From Pseudomonas sp. URMO17WK12:I11 (GTDB taxonomy: Bacteria > Pseudomonadota > Gammaproteobacteria > Pseudomonadales > Pseudomonadaceae): DNA of 64,000 bases. The position numbers and the translations under genes are program-made. The DNA lies in contig NZ_VEDF01000014.1 of assembly GCF_007677725.1 (NCBI RefSeq), positions 50,964 through 114,963 of the forward strand, in the 5' to 3' direction. This document shows, one piece after another, positions 51,288 through 61,600 of this stretch. The notes below the pieces were generated by a model. It was not told the origin of the DNA. It made no database searches and saw nothing but the letters and a program-made list of their open reading frames with translations. Every line of letters begins with the position of its first letter. The stretch's first letter is position 1.

Positions 51288-52586
51288 ATGCACCGTTTGT
51301 TGACGTTCAGAGCTATCGTTTGCATAACTACAACAACACTGGCCCCGGCCACGCTGCTTCAGGCGGCGACCGACCCCCAGGTCGAGGCACTCAAACAGGA
51401 ATTGCTCGCGCTCAAGCAGCGTTATGAAGCGCAACAGAACGCACTGATGGTGCTCGAACAACGGCTGCGCCAGGTCGAGGAAGCCCCCGCACAGCCGGCA
51501 CCGAAGCGCTTGACCAAGTCCCCGGCCGAAGGCGTCAGGGGCGGCCAGACCGTGGCCTCTGGCGCGCCGGGGACCACCGGCGGCGCCAGCGGCAGCTCCT
51601 ATGGGCAATCGCTGCAGGACAATTCCGAGCCTGCGCAAAGCGTGTCCAACCTGTATGACGAAGCCAGCGGCTTCTTCGGCGGCGGCAAGTTCAGCGTCGA
51701 GACCGGCGTCACCTACACCCACTACGACACCCGCGCCCTGACCCTCAACGGCTTCCTGGCGCTGGATTCGATCTTCCTCGGCAACATCAACATCGACCGC
51801 ATCAAGGCCGACAACTGGACGCTGGACCTGACCGCACGCTACAACGTCGATCAGCGCTGGCAGTTCGACATAAACGTGCCGATCGTCTACCGCCAGTCCA
51901 CCTACTCTTCCGGGGGCGCCGGGGGCGCTGCCGGGATCACCAACGACGAATCGGTAACCCGTGACCCGGCGATCGGCGACGTCAACGTCGGCGTCGCCTA
52001 CAAGTTCCTCGACGAAGACGACACCTGGCCGGATGCTGTTGCCACGCTGCGGGTCAAGGCCCCCACCGGCAAGGACCCTTACGGCATCAAGCTGATCCAG
52101 AGCCCTGGCAACGACAACCTGGCGGTGCCGGAAGACCTGCCGACCGGCAACGGCGTCTGGTCGATCTCGCCGGGCCTGTCGCTGGTCAAGACCTTCGACC
52201 CGGCCGTGCTGTTCGCCAGCGTGCAGTACACCTACAACATGCAGGACTCGTTCAGCGACATCAGCCCACAGGTCAACACCAAGGTGCCGGGCGACGTCAA
52301 GCTCGGCGACTCCTGGCAGGTGGGCGGCGGTATCGCCTTCGCCTTGAACGAAAAAATGAGCATGTCGTTCTCGGTCACCGACCAGTTCTCGCGCAAGAGC
52401 AAGATCAAGCCAGACGGCGGCGATTGGCAGTCAGTGACCAACAGTGACTACAACGCCGCCAACTTCAACATCGGCATGACCTTCGCTGCCAGCAATAACC
52501 TGACCATCGTGCCGAACCTGTCCATCGGCTTGACCGATGACGCGCCGGACTTCTCCTTCAGCCTGAAATTCCCGTACTACTTCTGA
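51288..52586 (+). CDS. fapF: Fap secretion pore FapF
   Basis: A 432-residue outer-membrane protein. The signal peptide is followed by a coiled coil (QVEALKQELLALKQRYEAQQ), a Pro/Gly-rich linker and a beta-barrel of roughly 250 residues ending SFSLKFPYYF, whose terminal Phe fits barrel insertion. FapF forms a trimeric, gated pore through which FapB, FapC and FapE leave the cell. All motifs and the gene order (last in the operon) match. A hairpin follows the gene. Confidence 0.95.
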   Translation: MHRLLTFRAIVCITTTTLAPATLLQAATDPQVEALKQELLALKQRYEAQQNALMVLEQRLRQVEEAPAQPAPKRLTKSPAEGVRGGQTVASGAPGTTGGASGSSYGQSLQDNSEPAQSVSNLYDEASGFFGGGKFSVETGVTYTHYDTRALTLNGFLALDSIFLGNINIDRIKADNWTLDLTARYNVDQRWQFDINVPIVYRQSTYSSGGAGGAAGITNDESVTRDPAIGDVNVGVAYKFLDEDDTWPDAVATLRVKAPTGKDPYGIKLIQSPGNDNLAVPEDLPTGNGVWSISPGLSLVKTFDPAVLFASVQYTYNMQDSFSDISPQVNTKVPGDVKLGDSWQVGGGIAFALNEKMSMSFSVTDQFSRKSKIKPDGGDWQSVTNSDYNAANFNIGMTFAASNNLTIVPNLSIGLTDDAPDFSFSLKFPYYF

Positions 52587-52591
52587 TGACC

Positions 52592-52608
52592 GGGGCGCGC
52601 GGCGCCCC
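52592..52608 (+). terminator. Hairpin after fapF
   Basis: GGGGCGC and GCGCCCC flank a GCG loop, seven perfect pairs, five bases after the fapF stop. No T run follows, so termination strength is uncertain. Confidence 0.45.
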
Positions 52609-52709
52609 GCAATTGGTTACCAACCTTGTAGACCACGGCTTTCCTGAAACCGGCCTGTTATCATCGCGCACATATGTGTGACGATTTCATGTCAATAAGG
52701 AAAGTGTGC

Positions 52710-54911
52710 GTGAAAAACCTGCTTGGCCCCGCTCGGATCCGGTTGCTGGCCCTGCTGACCTTGGTGCTGATCATCCCCATGGGGGTGCGCACCTTGCTTG
52801 GCTGGTCCAATCCGTTCGGTTACCTGTCGGACCTCGCGCTGGGCAGCGTGCTCGTGCTGCTGTTGCAGCGCCGCCCGTGGTGGCTGGCCTTGCCGGTACT
52901 CGTGGCCTGGGCCGCGCTATGGGTGGCCTCGGCGGAACTGGTCAGTGCCGTCGGCAGGCTGCCCAACGCTGCGGACCTGACCTATCTGTTCGACCCGCAG
53001 TTCATGGAAAACTCCACCGGCGGCGGCCTCGCCCATCCCTGGTTGGTGCCCTTGCTGGCCGCTGCGCTGGCCATCTGGCTATGCAGCGCGTGGCGTAGCC
53101 GCCAACAGCCGGGGCGTCCCTTCAAGGCAAGCAGCTACGCGCTTGCGACAGCCCTGCTGGCCACGCACTGGGCGGGACAACACCTGCTTCCCAGCGACGC
53201 CGATCAGTGGCGCCAGTTCAACCTGCCGCATCAGCTGATGTCCGCTGCGGTGGGCGATGCCCAACGGCGCGTCGAGCAGTGGGCTGGCCAGGCGCCTGTG
53301 CTTACGCCATTACCCAGTACTGGGCTGACGCAGCATGACCTGAGCGGCCAGAAGCTGCTGGGCGCTCCGGGGCGTGCCCGCAATCTGTTGGTGATCACCC
53401 TCGAAGGCATTCCCGGCGCCTACATTGCCGGCAATCGCCAGGCCGTGGGCAGCCGCTTCGAGGAAAACCTCATGCCCAATCTCAGCCACTGGGCAGAGCG
53501 CGGCATGAACACCCCAGACTACGTGCTGCACACCCACCAGACCATTCGCGGCTTGTATGCGATGTTGTGCGGCGACTACGACAAGCTGGCCAACGGCACG
53601 CCCAAAGGCGTCGAGCTGTTGACCCAGCAGGTGCGCAACCAGGCCTGCTTGCCGAACCAGTTGCGCCAGGCCGGTTTCGCCACCCATTACCTGCAAGGTG
53701 CCGGCCTGCGCTTCATGGCCAAGGACCGCATCATGCCCCACGTCGGCTTCGACTCGGTGCATGGCCAGGAATGGTTCGGCAACGCCAACTACCTGGACTT
53801 TCCCTGGGGCAAGGACGACAGGGCGTTTTTCGAAGGGGCATTGGACTACGTAAGCCAGCTGCGCCAGCAGCAGCGCCCTTGGCTGCTCACCCTGCTGACA
53901 GTCGGGACCCACCAGCCCTATTCGGCGCCCGAGGCCTACCTGCAGCGTTTCGCCACCGCCAAGCAGGCGGCCGTGGCTTACCTCGATGACGCCCTCGGGG
54001 CATTCTTGGAAGGCCTTGAACGCCAGGGCGTGCTCGAAGACACCCTGGTCGTCATTACCTCGGATGAATCACATGGCATAGACGGCGTGCGCCTGGCTTC
54101 GTCGTGGGGCTTCAACCTGACCCTGGCGCCTGAGCAGGCGCAACTGCCGCGTATCAAGCCGGGCACCTACGGCCACGTCGATCTGGCCGCCTCCCTGCTG
54201 GACTACTTCGCCCTGCCCATACCGCTCGCGCTTGGCGGGCGCTCGCTGTTTCGCGACTACGACAGCGGTCGCGAGATGATCGCCTATACCAACGGTATGC
54301 TACGCTATCACGACGGCAAGGGCGTGCTCACCGAGTGCGATTTTCAGCAGCGCTGCCGCCGCTATGAAAGCCCGGGCTTCATAGCCTCCCAGGCCAGGTA
54401 CCTGGGCCTGGCCGAGGCTGGCGTCGGTGCGCAGATCGGCGCCTTGGCCGGTGTGCTCGATCAATCGCTGCTGCAAACGCCACTGAACCTGCGCTATCAA
54501 TTCGGCAGCCCTGCTGCCATCGCGCTTCGGCCCCAGGTCGATGACGATTGGGCGGATAACCTGATCGGCGCGCAGTACCTCGAGATGCCAGAAGGCTCGT
54601 TGACCCGAGTAAGGGTGAAGGTTCGCGCGCTGGATGCAAACCACACGGCTTATATCCAGCTCAAGGCCAAGGAATTCGAACAGGACGTACCATTGGGCCT
54701 GCCGCCGGAAATGGCCGTCACGGCCGATAGCCCGCTCGACATGGAATTCAGCTTCGCCAACCCGACCCAACGCAAGGCGTTTTCCTTTCACCTGCTCGGT
54801 TATGGCGGCGGCGAGGTGGAAATCAGCGACTTCAGCGTAATCACGGGCGAGCCCGACAGTGAAGACCCGGTCGAGGACTTTTCCGACGGGCACATCGCCC
54901 AGTCGAGTTGA
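52710..54911 (+). CDS. LTA-synthase-like sulfatase-family membrane protein
   Basis: A 733-residue protein with about five membrane helices in the first 160 residues and an alkaline-phosphatase-fold domain in the rest. NLLVITLEGIPGAYI is the first metal site, HTHQTIRGLYAMLCGDY carries the nucleophile Thr, and VVITSDESHGID the later metal site. Relatives transfer phosphoglycerol or phosphoethanolamine to envelope polymers such as periplasmic glucans. A C-terminal extension of about 200 residues (from residue 540) is strand-rich and may bind sugar. AAGGAAAG before a GTG at 52710 selects the start; an ATG at 52689 is possible. Confidence 0.85.
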   Translation: MKNLLGPARIRLLALLTLVLIIPMGVRTLLGWSNPFGYLSDLALGSVLVLLLQRRPWWLALPVLVAWAALWVASAELVSAVGRLPNAADLTYLFDPQFMENSTGGGLAHPWLVPLLAAALAIWLCSAWRSRQQPGRPFKASSYALATALLATHWAGQHLLPSDADQWRQFNLPHQLMSAAVGDAQRRVEQWAGQAPVLTPLPSTGLTQHDLSGQKLLGAPGRARNLLVITLEGIPGAYIAGNRQAVGSRFEENLMPNLSHWAERGMNTPDYVLHTHQTIRGLYAMLCGDYDKLANGTPKGVELLTQQVRNQACLPNQLRQAGFATHYLQGAGLRFMAKDRIMPHVGFDSVHGQEWFGNANYLDFPWGKDDRAFFEGALDYVSQLRQQQRPWLLTLLTVGTHQPYSAPEAYLQRFATAKQAAVAYLDDALGAFLEGLERQGVLEDTLVVITSDESHGIDGVRLASSWGFNLTLAPEQAQLPRIKPGTYGHVDLAASLLDYFALPIPLALGGRSLFRDYDSGREMIAYTNGMLRYHDGKGVLTECDFQQRCRRYESPGFIASQARYLGLAEAGVGAQIGALAGVLDQSLLQTPLNLRYQFGSPAAIALRPQVDDDWADNLIGAQYLEMPEGSLTRVRVKVRALDANHTAYIQLKAKEFEQDVPLGLPPEMAVTADSPLDMEFSFANPTQRKAFSFHLLGYGGGEVEISDFSVITGEPDSEDPVEDFSDGHIAQSS

Positions 54912-56237
54912 TCAGCGGATCTGATGCTTGTGCAGCAGGCGGTAGAACGTCGGCCGTGAAATTCCCAGCGCCTTGGCCGCGATGCTCATGTTGTTGCTGT
55001 GTCGATCGAGCACGTCGCACAATGCCTGGCGCTCGGCCCGGTGCTTGTAGTCCTCCAGCGTTCCCAGGGGTTGATCGACTGGCTCCTGCACCTGCAAACC
55101 CAGGTCTTGCGCCTCGATCTGGCGCCCTTCGGCCAGCACCAGCCCGCGCCTGACACGGTTAGCCAGCTCACGGACATTGCCTGGCCACGTGTGCCGGCCC
55201 ATGGCCGCCAGGGCATTGTCGCTGAAGGACCGGGGACGGCGGCCGGTTTCCACGCTGTAGAAATGCGCAAAGTGGTTGGCGAGCATCGACAGGTCCCCGT
55301 GCCGGTCACGCAGCGGCGCTGTCACCACTTGCAGCACGTTGAGCCGGTAATACAGATCTTCGCGAAAGCGCCCTTGTTCGATGGCTCTTTCCAGGTCGAC
55401 ATGGGTTGCCGCCAACACCCGTACATCGACTGCCAGCGGCTGGCTGCCACCGACCCGCTCGATGTGCTTTTCTTGCAGAAAGCGCAGCAGATTGGCTTGC
55501 AACTCCAGGGGCAGGTCGCCAATTTCATCGAGAAACAAGGTGCCGCCATGCGCCGCTTCGATGCGCCCGACCTTGCGCTGGTGCGCCCCGGTGAACGCGC
55601 CCTTTTCGTGGCCGAACAGTTCGGACTGAATCAGGTTATCGGGGATCGCCCCGCAATTGATGGCCACGAACGGCATCTCGCGGCGCTGTGATTGCCGGTG
55701 CAGGGTCCGCGCTACCAATTCCTTGCCCGTGCCGCTTTCGCCACGGATCAGCACCGGCGACTCGGTAGGCGCCAGTTTGCTGAGCAATTTGCGCAGCTCG
55801 AGGATTGGCCGGCTATCACCCAGCAGTTCATGCGCCTGCTCGTCGACGGTGACGCTGCCCTTGCCGCGCAGGCGGGCCATGCCAAAGGCGCGGCCCAGGG
55901 TGACCAGCACGCGGGAGTAGTCGAACGGCAGAGTGTGAAAGTCGAAGAACCATTCGCAGACGAAGTCGCCAACATTCTGCAGGCGCAGTTGCTCGGCATC
56001 GAGCACGGCAATCCATTCGGTATTGCTGCGCTTGATCATGTCCTTGACCGCGTCCGGATGGCGTAGGTGCGCTTCCTGCAGACGCAGCAGGCCAATGTCG
56101 CAGGGATGCTCCAACGCCAGGTCCAGGCCACAGGAATGCACCTCCCATCCGGCACCCGCCAAGCCCGGCAGCAGACGGTGACAATCCTCACAGGGGTCGA
56201 CGATCAATAGACGGCGAAGCGCGGCAGTATCGGGCAT
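54912..56237 (-). CDS. Sigma-54-dependent regulator, VpsR-like
   Basis: A 441-residue activator with three parts. An N-terminal receiver-like domain (RLLIVDPCEDCHRLLPGLAGAGW) lacks the usual receiver site pattern, as in VpsR of Vibrio. The AAA+ domain has RGESGTGKE, the intact loop KGAFTGAHQ and TLFLDEIGDL. The last part is a Fis helix-turn-helix (IAAKALGISRPTFYRLLHKH). VpsR binds c-di-GMP and drives biofilm matrix genes. Being convergent with the sulfatase gene beside the fap operon makes matrix or envelope control plausible here, but targets are not shown. A FleQ-type assignment was considered and not adopted. Confidence 0.87.
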   Translation of the reverse strand: MPDTAALRRLLIVDPCEDCHRLLPGLAGAGWEVHSCGLDLALEHPCDIGLLRLQEAHLRHPDAVKDMIKRSNTEWIAVLDAEQLRLQNVGDFVCEWFFDFHTLPFDYSRVLVTLGRAFGMARLRGKGSVTVDEQAHELLGDSRPILELRKLLSKLAPTESPVLIRGESGTGKELVARTLHRQSQRREMPFVAINCGAIPDNLIQSELFGHEKGAFTGAHQRKVGRIEAAHGGTLFLDEIGDLPLELQANLLRFLQEKHIERVGGSQPLAVDVRVLAATHVDLERAIEQGRFREDLYYRLNVLQVVTAPLRDRHGDLSMLANHFAHFYSVETGRRPRSFSDNALAAMGRHTWPGNVRELANRVRRGLVLAEGRQIEAQDLGLQVQEPVDQPLGTLEDYKHRAERQALCDVLDRHSNNMSIAAKALGISRPTFYRLLHKHQIR

Positions 56238-56583
56238 GACCGTTCCTTGGCGCCAATTGTTGGGTTTTTTTCGCTAAAACAGCAAGTTGCGGCGCCCAGT
56301 TAACAGTAGCAACGAACTTGACGCTGCCCACGACCGTCTGTCTGCCGATGACGGGATGTAGAAAGTGCTTCGGGAATTTTTCAAATTGAAAAACGTCACA
56401 GGCGGCGCGTGAAAAATTTAATCCGCCGTCCAGCAATAAATTTTACCGCCGCTGTGTGACTCCACCCCCAACTTGGAGCATCAGTACAAATAACCCCGCG
56501 CTGCAGATCGCTCAATCTATTCATGCGACAGAGCAGTCAAGCGGACCTCATTTCGCTGTTTGGGACCAAAGAGAGACCGAACC
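56238..56583. other. AT-rich divergent intergenic region
   Basis: About 346 bases between the VpsR-like regulator and an 88-residue gene. The centre (56370-56460) is clearly richer in A and T than its surroundings and contains the palindrome listed below. No coding frame or RNA gene is convincing. Confidence 0.55.
56377..56393. promoter_or_regulatory. Perfect 8-bp inverted repeat, candidate operator
   Basis: TTTTTCAA-A-TTGAAAAA lies about 140 bases upstream of the VpsR-like gene. It could bind the regulator itself or another dimer; no consensus known to me matches. Confidence 0.4.
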
Positions 56584-56850
56584 ATGAATGCCCCGCTCCG
56601 TGTCAACGAAGCCTTGCTGATTGCCGACCACGCCTTCGAACCTTTCCAGTGCGTAGCCTGGGACGCGCCCAACGGCACTGGCGAGCTGAGCCTGGCGGTG
56701 ATCGACCGGACCAACACCCGGATCGGCAGCAAGCAGGTGTCTTCGCGCATTTACTCCGACCTCGCCCAGTGGGCGAGCCTGATCGAAGAAGTACGCGCCG
56801 AGCTTTGCCAGAAAGGTTATGACCTGCAACCTTGGTCCATGCCCAAGTAG
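56584..56850 (+). CDS. Hypothetical protein (88 residues)
   Basis: A small soluble protein, MNAPLRVNEALLIADHAFEP onward, with DAPNGTGELSLAVIDRTNTRIGSKQ and a helical C-terminus (LIEEVRAELCQKG). AGAGA precedes the ATG. I recognise no family. It is divergent from the VpsR-like gene across the AT-rich region. Confidence 0.6.
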   Translation: MNAPLRVNEALLIADHAFEPFQCVAWDAPNGTGELSLAVIDRTNTRIGSKQVSSRIYSDLAQWASLIEEVRAELCQKGYDLQPWSMPK

Positions 56851-56959
56851 CAGCGCCAAGTTGCACGCTGCCCGCTGCAAGAAAGAGCCGTCACGAATGC
56901 CACGCTCTTTCTTGTAGCCAGCAACTTTGAAGCTTATAACTTGCGACGCTGCGAAACGG

Positions 56960-57604
56960 TCATTCCAGGACTTTGAAGTGCTGCAGATGCTGATAGTCAG
57001 CGTGTAGTTCGGCTGCCAGTTGCCGGGCACGTCCCAGGCGCACTGGCGCCAATTCGATGTCTACCAGCAGTGTGGCACAGGGCATGGGCTGCACCGCTTT
57101 CCAGCGCTGCAATCTGCCATCGGTGAACACCAGGCAACGTTGCACTTGATCGGGATGGGATTTTTGCCAGGCTTCGAGCCAGCGCCGTGCTTGCTCAAGC
57201 GATGCGATCAAGGGCGTCCCACCCCCTGCCCCCAATGCCTGCAACCAAGGCTGCAGGCTGGCCGAGGCCTTCAGCCCATGGCGCTGCCAGCGCGGCTCTG
57301 CGCCGCTGGCCGTCAGCAACGCCAAGCGCGCGCGTTGCCGATAGGCCTGGTCGAATAGCTGGGCCAACAAGCCTTTGCACTGGGCCAGGGCCTGGTGCCG
57401 CCGGGTCGATGCCGAGGCGTCGACGATGACCAGCCAGACCTCGGTGGCCTGCGCATGACGCTGCTGCCAGCACAAATCCTGACGTGATTTCGGACGCCCC
57501 TTGAGCAACGTTGCCAGCCATGCCACGCGCCCGCGGGAGGCCGCACGGGCGCGGCCGCGGGCAGTGCCGGCCAGCTTGCCGGGGCTGGGCATGGCATCCG
57601 CCAA
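56960..57604 (-). CDS. vWA-domain protein, ChlD-like chelatase partner
   Basis: A protein of about 214 residues with a von Willebrand A domain. The MIDAS motif reads VIVDASAST and a later metal-site Thr lies in GGGTPLIASL, followed by CLVFTDGR. It lacks the AAA half of ChlD. The TTG start at 57604 is uncertain; an ATG at 57592 is also in frame. The AAA gene upstream ends 24 bases before, so both parts of a ChlI/ChlD-like motor would be made together with cobN. The N-terminus is rich in Ala/Gly/Arg. Confidence 0.8.
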   Translation of the reverse strand: MADAMPSPGKLAGTARGRARAASRGRVAWLATLLKGRPKSRQDLCWQQRHAQATEVWLVIVDASASTRRHQALAQCKGLLAQLFDQAYRQRARLALLTASGAEPRWQRHGLKASASLQPWLQALGAGGGTPLIASLEQARRWLEAWQKSHPDQVQRCLVFTDGRLQRWKAVQPMPCATLLVDIELAPVRLGRARQLAAELHADYQHLQHFKVLE

Positions 57605-57627
57605 CTCAAGGGAAGGTTGACGGATGC

Positions 57628-58632
57628 TCAGGGCTTTTTTGCCCAGTTCGGCACCTCACGCCGCGCCCCGCTGGCGACTGGCTGCGCGGGCAAGGCGCCG
57701 TCATTGCCCTGGCCGCCGTCATCGTGCCTGCCCTGAGTACCAGTGGCCCCAGGTGGGGTGGCAGACTGCGGTGCCTCAGGGGGTGTGCGGCGGCGATGCC
57801 GCAGTGCAAATTCGGCCACCGCTTCGACATCACTCTGCGCGATCGCCTGCCCCGCGCGCCAGGCGCAATGGGCACGGGCGGCGCGCAACCAGACCAGATC
57901 GGCACGCAGGCCGTCGACACCAGCAGCAAAGCAGCGCTCGGTGATCCAGCTCAGGGCCTGGTCATCCAGTGCGATCGCCTCCAGGCGCTGGCGTGCAGCC
58001 TGGCAACGCTGGCGCAACTGGGCCTGGGCCTCGGCCCAGTGTGCGCAGAACCCCTGTGGATCGGCGTCGAACGCCAGCCGGCGGCGGATGATCTGTTGCC
58101 GCGCCTGGGGTGGCGGCAGGCCTTCGAGGGCAATGTTCAGGCCGAAGCGGTCGAGTAGTTGCGGGCGCAGTTCACCTTCTTCGGGATTCATGGTGCCGAT
58201 CAACACGAAACGCGCAGCGTGCCGGTGGGAGATACCGTCCCGCTCGACCCGATTGGTACCGCTAGCAGCCACGTCGAGGAGCAGGTCGACCAAGGTATCG
58301 GGCAGCAGGTTGACCTCATCGACATACAACACGCCGCCATCGGCCTGGGCCAGAACACCCGGGCTGAACTGCGCCTTGCCTTGCCCGAGCGCGGCGTCCA
58401 GGTCCAGGGTGCCGACCAGCCGTTCTTCGCTGGCGCCCAGCGGCAGCGTCACGAACGGCCCCTCGCCGAGCAGGTCGGCCAGGCCGCGGGCCAGGGTACT
58501 CTTGGCCATGCCGCGCGGGCCTTCGATCAGCACGCCGCCGATCTTCGGGTCGATGGCGGTCAGGCACAGCGCAAGCTTGAGGTCTTCGGCGCCCACTACG
58601 GCAGCCAGCGGAAACTGTATGGGGTCACTCAT
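57628..58632 (-). CDS. MoxR/ChlI-type AAA ATPase of the cobalt chelatase locus
   Basis: A 334-residue AAA+ protein of the magnesium-chelatase I type. Walker A is EGPRGMAKST (Gly-Met-Ala-Lys-Ser), Walker B GVLYVDEVNLLPD, and sensor 1 FVLIGTMNPEEGELRPQLLDRF. The C-terminal tail (TPPEAPQSATPPGATGTQG) is disordered. The start lies one base after the cobN stop. Together with CobN and the vWA protein it fits a cobaltochelatase with a ChlI/ChlD-like motor in place of CobS/CobT. Confidence 0.9.
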   Translation of the reverse strand: MSDPIQFPLAAVVGAEDLKLALCLTAIDPKIGGVLIEGPRGMAKSTLARGLADLLGEGPFVTLPLGASEERLVGTLDLDAALGQGKAQFSPGVLAQADGGVLYVDEVNLLPDTLVDLLLDVAASGTNRVERDGISHRHAARFVLIGTMNPEEGELRPQLLDRFGLNIALEGLPPPQARQQIIRRRLAFDADPQGFCAHWAEAQAQLRQRCQAARQRLEAIALDDQALSWITERCFAAGVDGLRADLVWLRAARAHCAWRAGQAIAQSDVEAVAEFALRHRRRTPPEAPQSATPPGATGTQGRHDDGGQGNDGALPAQPVASGARREVPNWAKKP

Positions 58633-58633
58633 T

Positions 58634-61600
58634 TCAAGCCTGTTCCTCGCCATCGAGCAGCTGTTCCTCGAGCGCCTCGCGATAGTCACCAGGCGACTGC
58701 CACAGCCCGCGTTGCTGGGCTTCGAGCAGGCGTTCGGTGAGGTCGCGCAGGGCTTCGGGGTTGTGCTCGCGCATGAAGTCGCGGGTCGCCGGGTCGAGCA
58801 CATAGGCATCGGCCAGCGACTGATAATGATGATCATCGATCAAGTGGGTGGTGGCATCGAAGGCGAACAGGTTGTCCACCGTCGCGGCCAGCTCGAAGGC
58901 ACCTTTATAGCCATGCCGCTTGGCGCCGTCGATCCACTTCGGATTGAGCGCGCGGGCGCGCATGACGCGGTTGAGTTCTTCTTTCAAGGTGCGGATGCGC
59001 GGCCGGTCGGCCTGGCTATGGTCGCCGTGATAGCTGGCCACCGCTGCGCCGGACAGGCTCTCGGCGGCCGCCAGCATGCCGCCCTGGAACTGATAGTAAT
59101 CATTGGAATCAAGCAGGTCGTGCTCGTGATTGTCCTGGTTCTGCACCACCGCCTGCACCTGCCCCAGGCGCGTGGCGAACTGGGCCCGCGCCGGAGTGCC
59201 CTCGTCGCTGGCGCCGTAGGCGTAGCTGCCGTGGTTGAGATACACCTGCGCGAGGTCGTCGCGGCTCTGCCACAGGCGCCCGTCGATGGCGTTCTGCACC
59301 CCAGCGCCGTAGGCGCCAGGTTTGGCCCCGAATACCCGCCAGCCGGCTTGCCGCGCGGCCTGCTCTGGCGCCACACCCTGCGCCTGAAGGCTGGCGCGCT
59401 CGCTGCGCACGCGCGCAGCCAAAGGGTTGAGCGCATCGGGCTCATCGAGTGCCGCCACCGCCTGAACGGCGGCATCGAACAAGCGAATCAGGTTGGCGAA
59501 GGCATCCCGGAAGAACCCTGAAACCCGCAGCGTCACGTCTACCCGCGGACGGTCGAGTACGCCCAGCGGCAGAATCTCGAAGTCATCGACGCGTTGGCTG
59601 CCCTGCGCCCACACCGGCCGCACGCCCATCAAGGCCATGGCCTGGGCGATGTCGTCGCCACCGGTGCGCATGGTCGCGGTACCCCACACCGACAAGCCCA
59701 ATTGACGCAGATGATCGCCGTGTTCCTGCAGGTGCCGTTCCAGGATCAGGTTGGCCGAGGCGAAACCCAGGCGCCAGGCGGTGGTGGTCGGCAGGTTGCG
59801 CACATCCACGGTAAAGAAGTTGCGCCCGGTCGGCAGCACGTCCAGGCGCCCACGGCTGGGTGCGCCACTGGGCCCTGCGCAGACGAATCGCCCGGCCAGC
59901 GCAGCCAGCAGCCCAGCTGTTTCGGCAGCGCCGCAGGCGTCCAGACTGGGCGCGACCTGCGTGCACAGGGCATCGAGTACGTCTTGCACGGGCTGCCACT
60001 GCGCCTGCTCTGGCAACTGCACATGGCCCGCAAGCGCCTGCTCGATCAACTGCAGGGCCAGCAGCTCGAGGCGCTCGCGGGTGTCACCCTGGGTGCGCCA
60101 AGCGTCATCGCTGACTGCCTGCAACAACGCCGGCGACGGGCCAGACCAAGCCTGGCCCAGGTCGCAGTCCAGCGGGTCGATGCCCAATGCCAACGCCTTG
60201 GCCAACGTGCGCAGCAAGCTGGCATTGCCACCTCGACCGTCGCCGCGCTCGACGCGCAGCAATGCCAGCAAGGTGTCCAGGCGTAGTCGCTCCTGGGGTG
60301 ACTGGCCGAAAATGTGCAGGCCATCGCGAATCTGCGATTCCTTGAGGTCGCACAGGTAGGTGTCCAGGCGCGGCAGCCACAGCGCCGCATCGTCCAGCTG
60401 GCCTTCGATCTGTAATTCGCGGTCGATGTGGTTGGCTTTGACCAGCGCCAGAATATCGCCCTGCAATTCACGGGCACGCCGCGGGTCGAGCAACTGAGCT
60501 TCGTAGAATTCGTCGGCCAGCTGTTCCAGGTCGCGCAGCGGGCCGTAGGTTTCGGCACGCGTCAGCGGCGGCATCAAATGGTCGATGATCACCGCCTGGG
60601 TACGGCGTTTGGCCTGCGCGCCTTCGCCTGGATCGTTGACGATGAACGGATAGATGTTGGGCAGTGGGCCGAGCAGTGCGTCCGGCCAACACTGCGCGGA
60701 CAAGCCGACGCCTTTGCCTGGTAGCCACTCCAGATTGCCGTGCTTGCCGACATGAATCACCGCATCGGCCGCATAGGCGTGGCGCAACCAGAAGTGAAAG
60801 GCCAGATAACCGTGGGGCGGCACCAGGTCGGGGTCGTGATAGACCGCGCTTGGATCGAGCTGATAACCGCGTGCCGGCTGGATGCCAACGAACGTCTGCC
60901 CGAAGCGCAGGCCCGCCACCATCAGCCGCCCAGCGCGGAACATTGGATCCTGCTCAGGCGCGCCCCACCGCTCGAGTACAGCCTGGCGGTTGGCCTCAGG
61001 CAAGCGCGCGAACGCGGCCTGGTACTCATCGAGGCTCAGGCTCTGCGCGCAAGGGCGCTGGTCGAGATGGTCGAGGTCATTGGTCACGCCACCCAGCAGA
61101 CGATGGATCAGCTGCGTCCCGCTGCTGGGCAAGTCCGCCACTGGATAACCCGCCGCCTGCATGGCCTGGAGGATATTGAGCGCGGCCGCCGGGGTGTCCA
61201 GCCCGACGCCATTGCCGATGCGCCCGTCGCGGGTCGGGTAGTTGGCAAGCACCAGGGCCACGCGTTTCTGTTGGTTGGGCACGCGCGCCAGCGCCACCCA
61301 GCGCCGCGCCAGCTCGGCGACGAAGTCCATGCGCTCGGGGTGGGCGCGGTAGCACACCACGTCGGACTGGCTGCGCTCGCTGCGCCAGGCCATGTCCTTG
61401 AAACTCACCGGGCGCGTGATGATGCGCCCGTCCAGTTCCGGCAAGGCAATGTGCATGGCCAGGTCGCGCGCGCCCAGGCCCTGCTCGCTGGCCTCCCAGC
61501 CAGGCTGGTTGTCCTGCGCACAGATGGCCTGCAGTACCGGAATGTCGCGGCGCAGCGGCCGCAGATTGGGCCGCTCTGGGCTCGACATGGCGAAGCCTGT

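Noticed and set aside
54912..56237. FleQ as the name for the sigma-54 regulator
   Set aside because: The N-terminal domain looks VpsR-like and no flagellar genes are near, so the specific name was not used.
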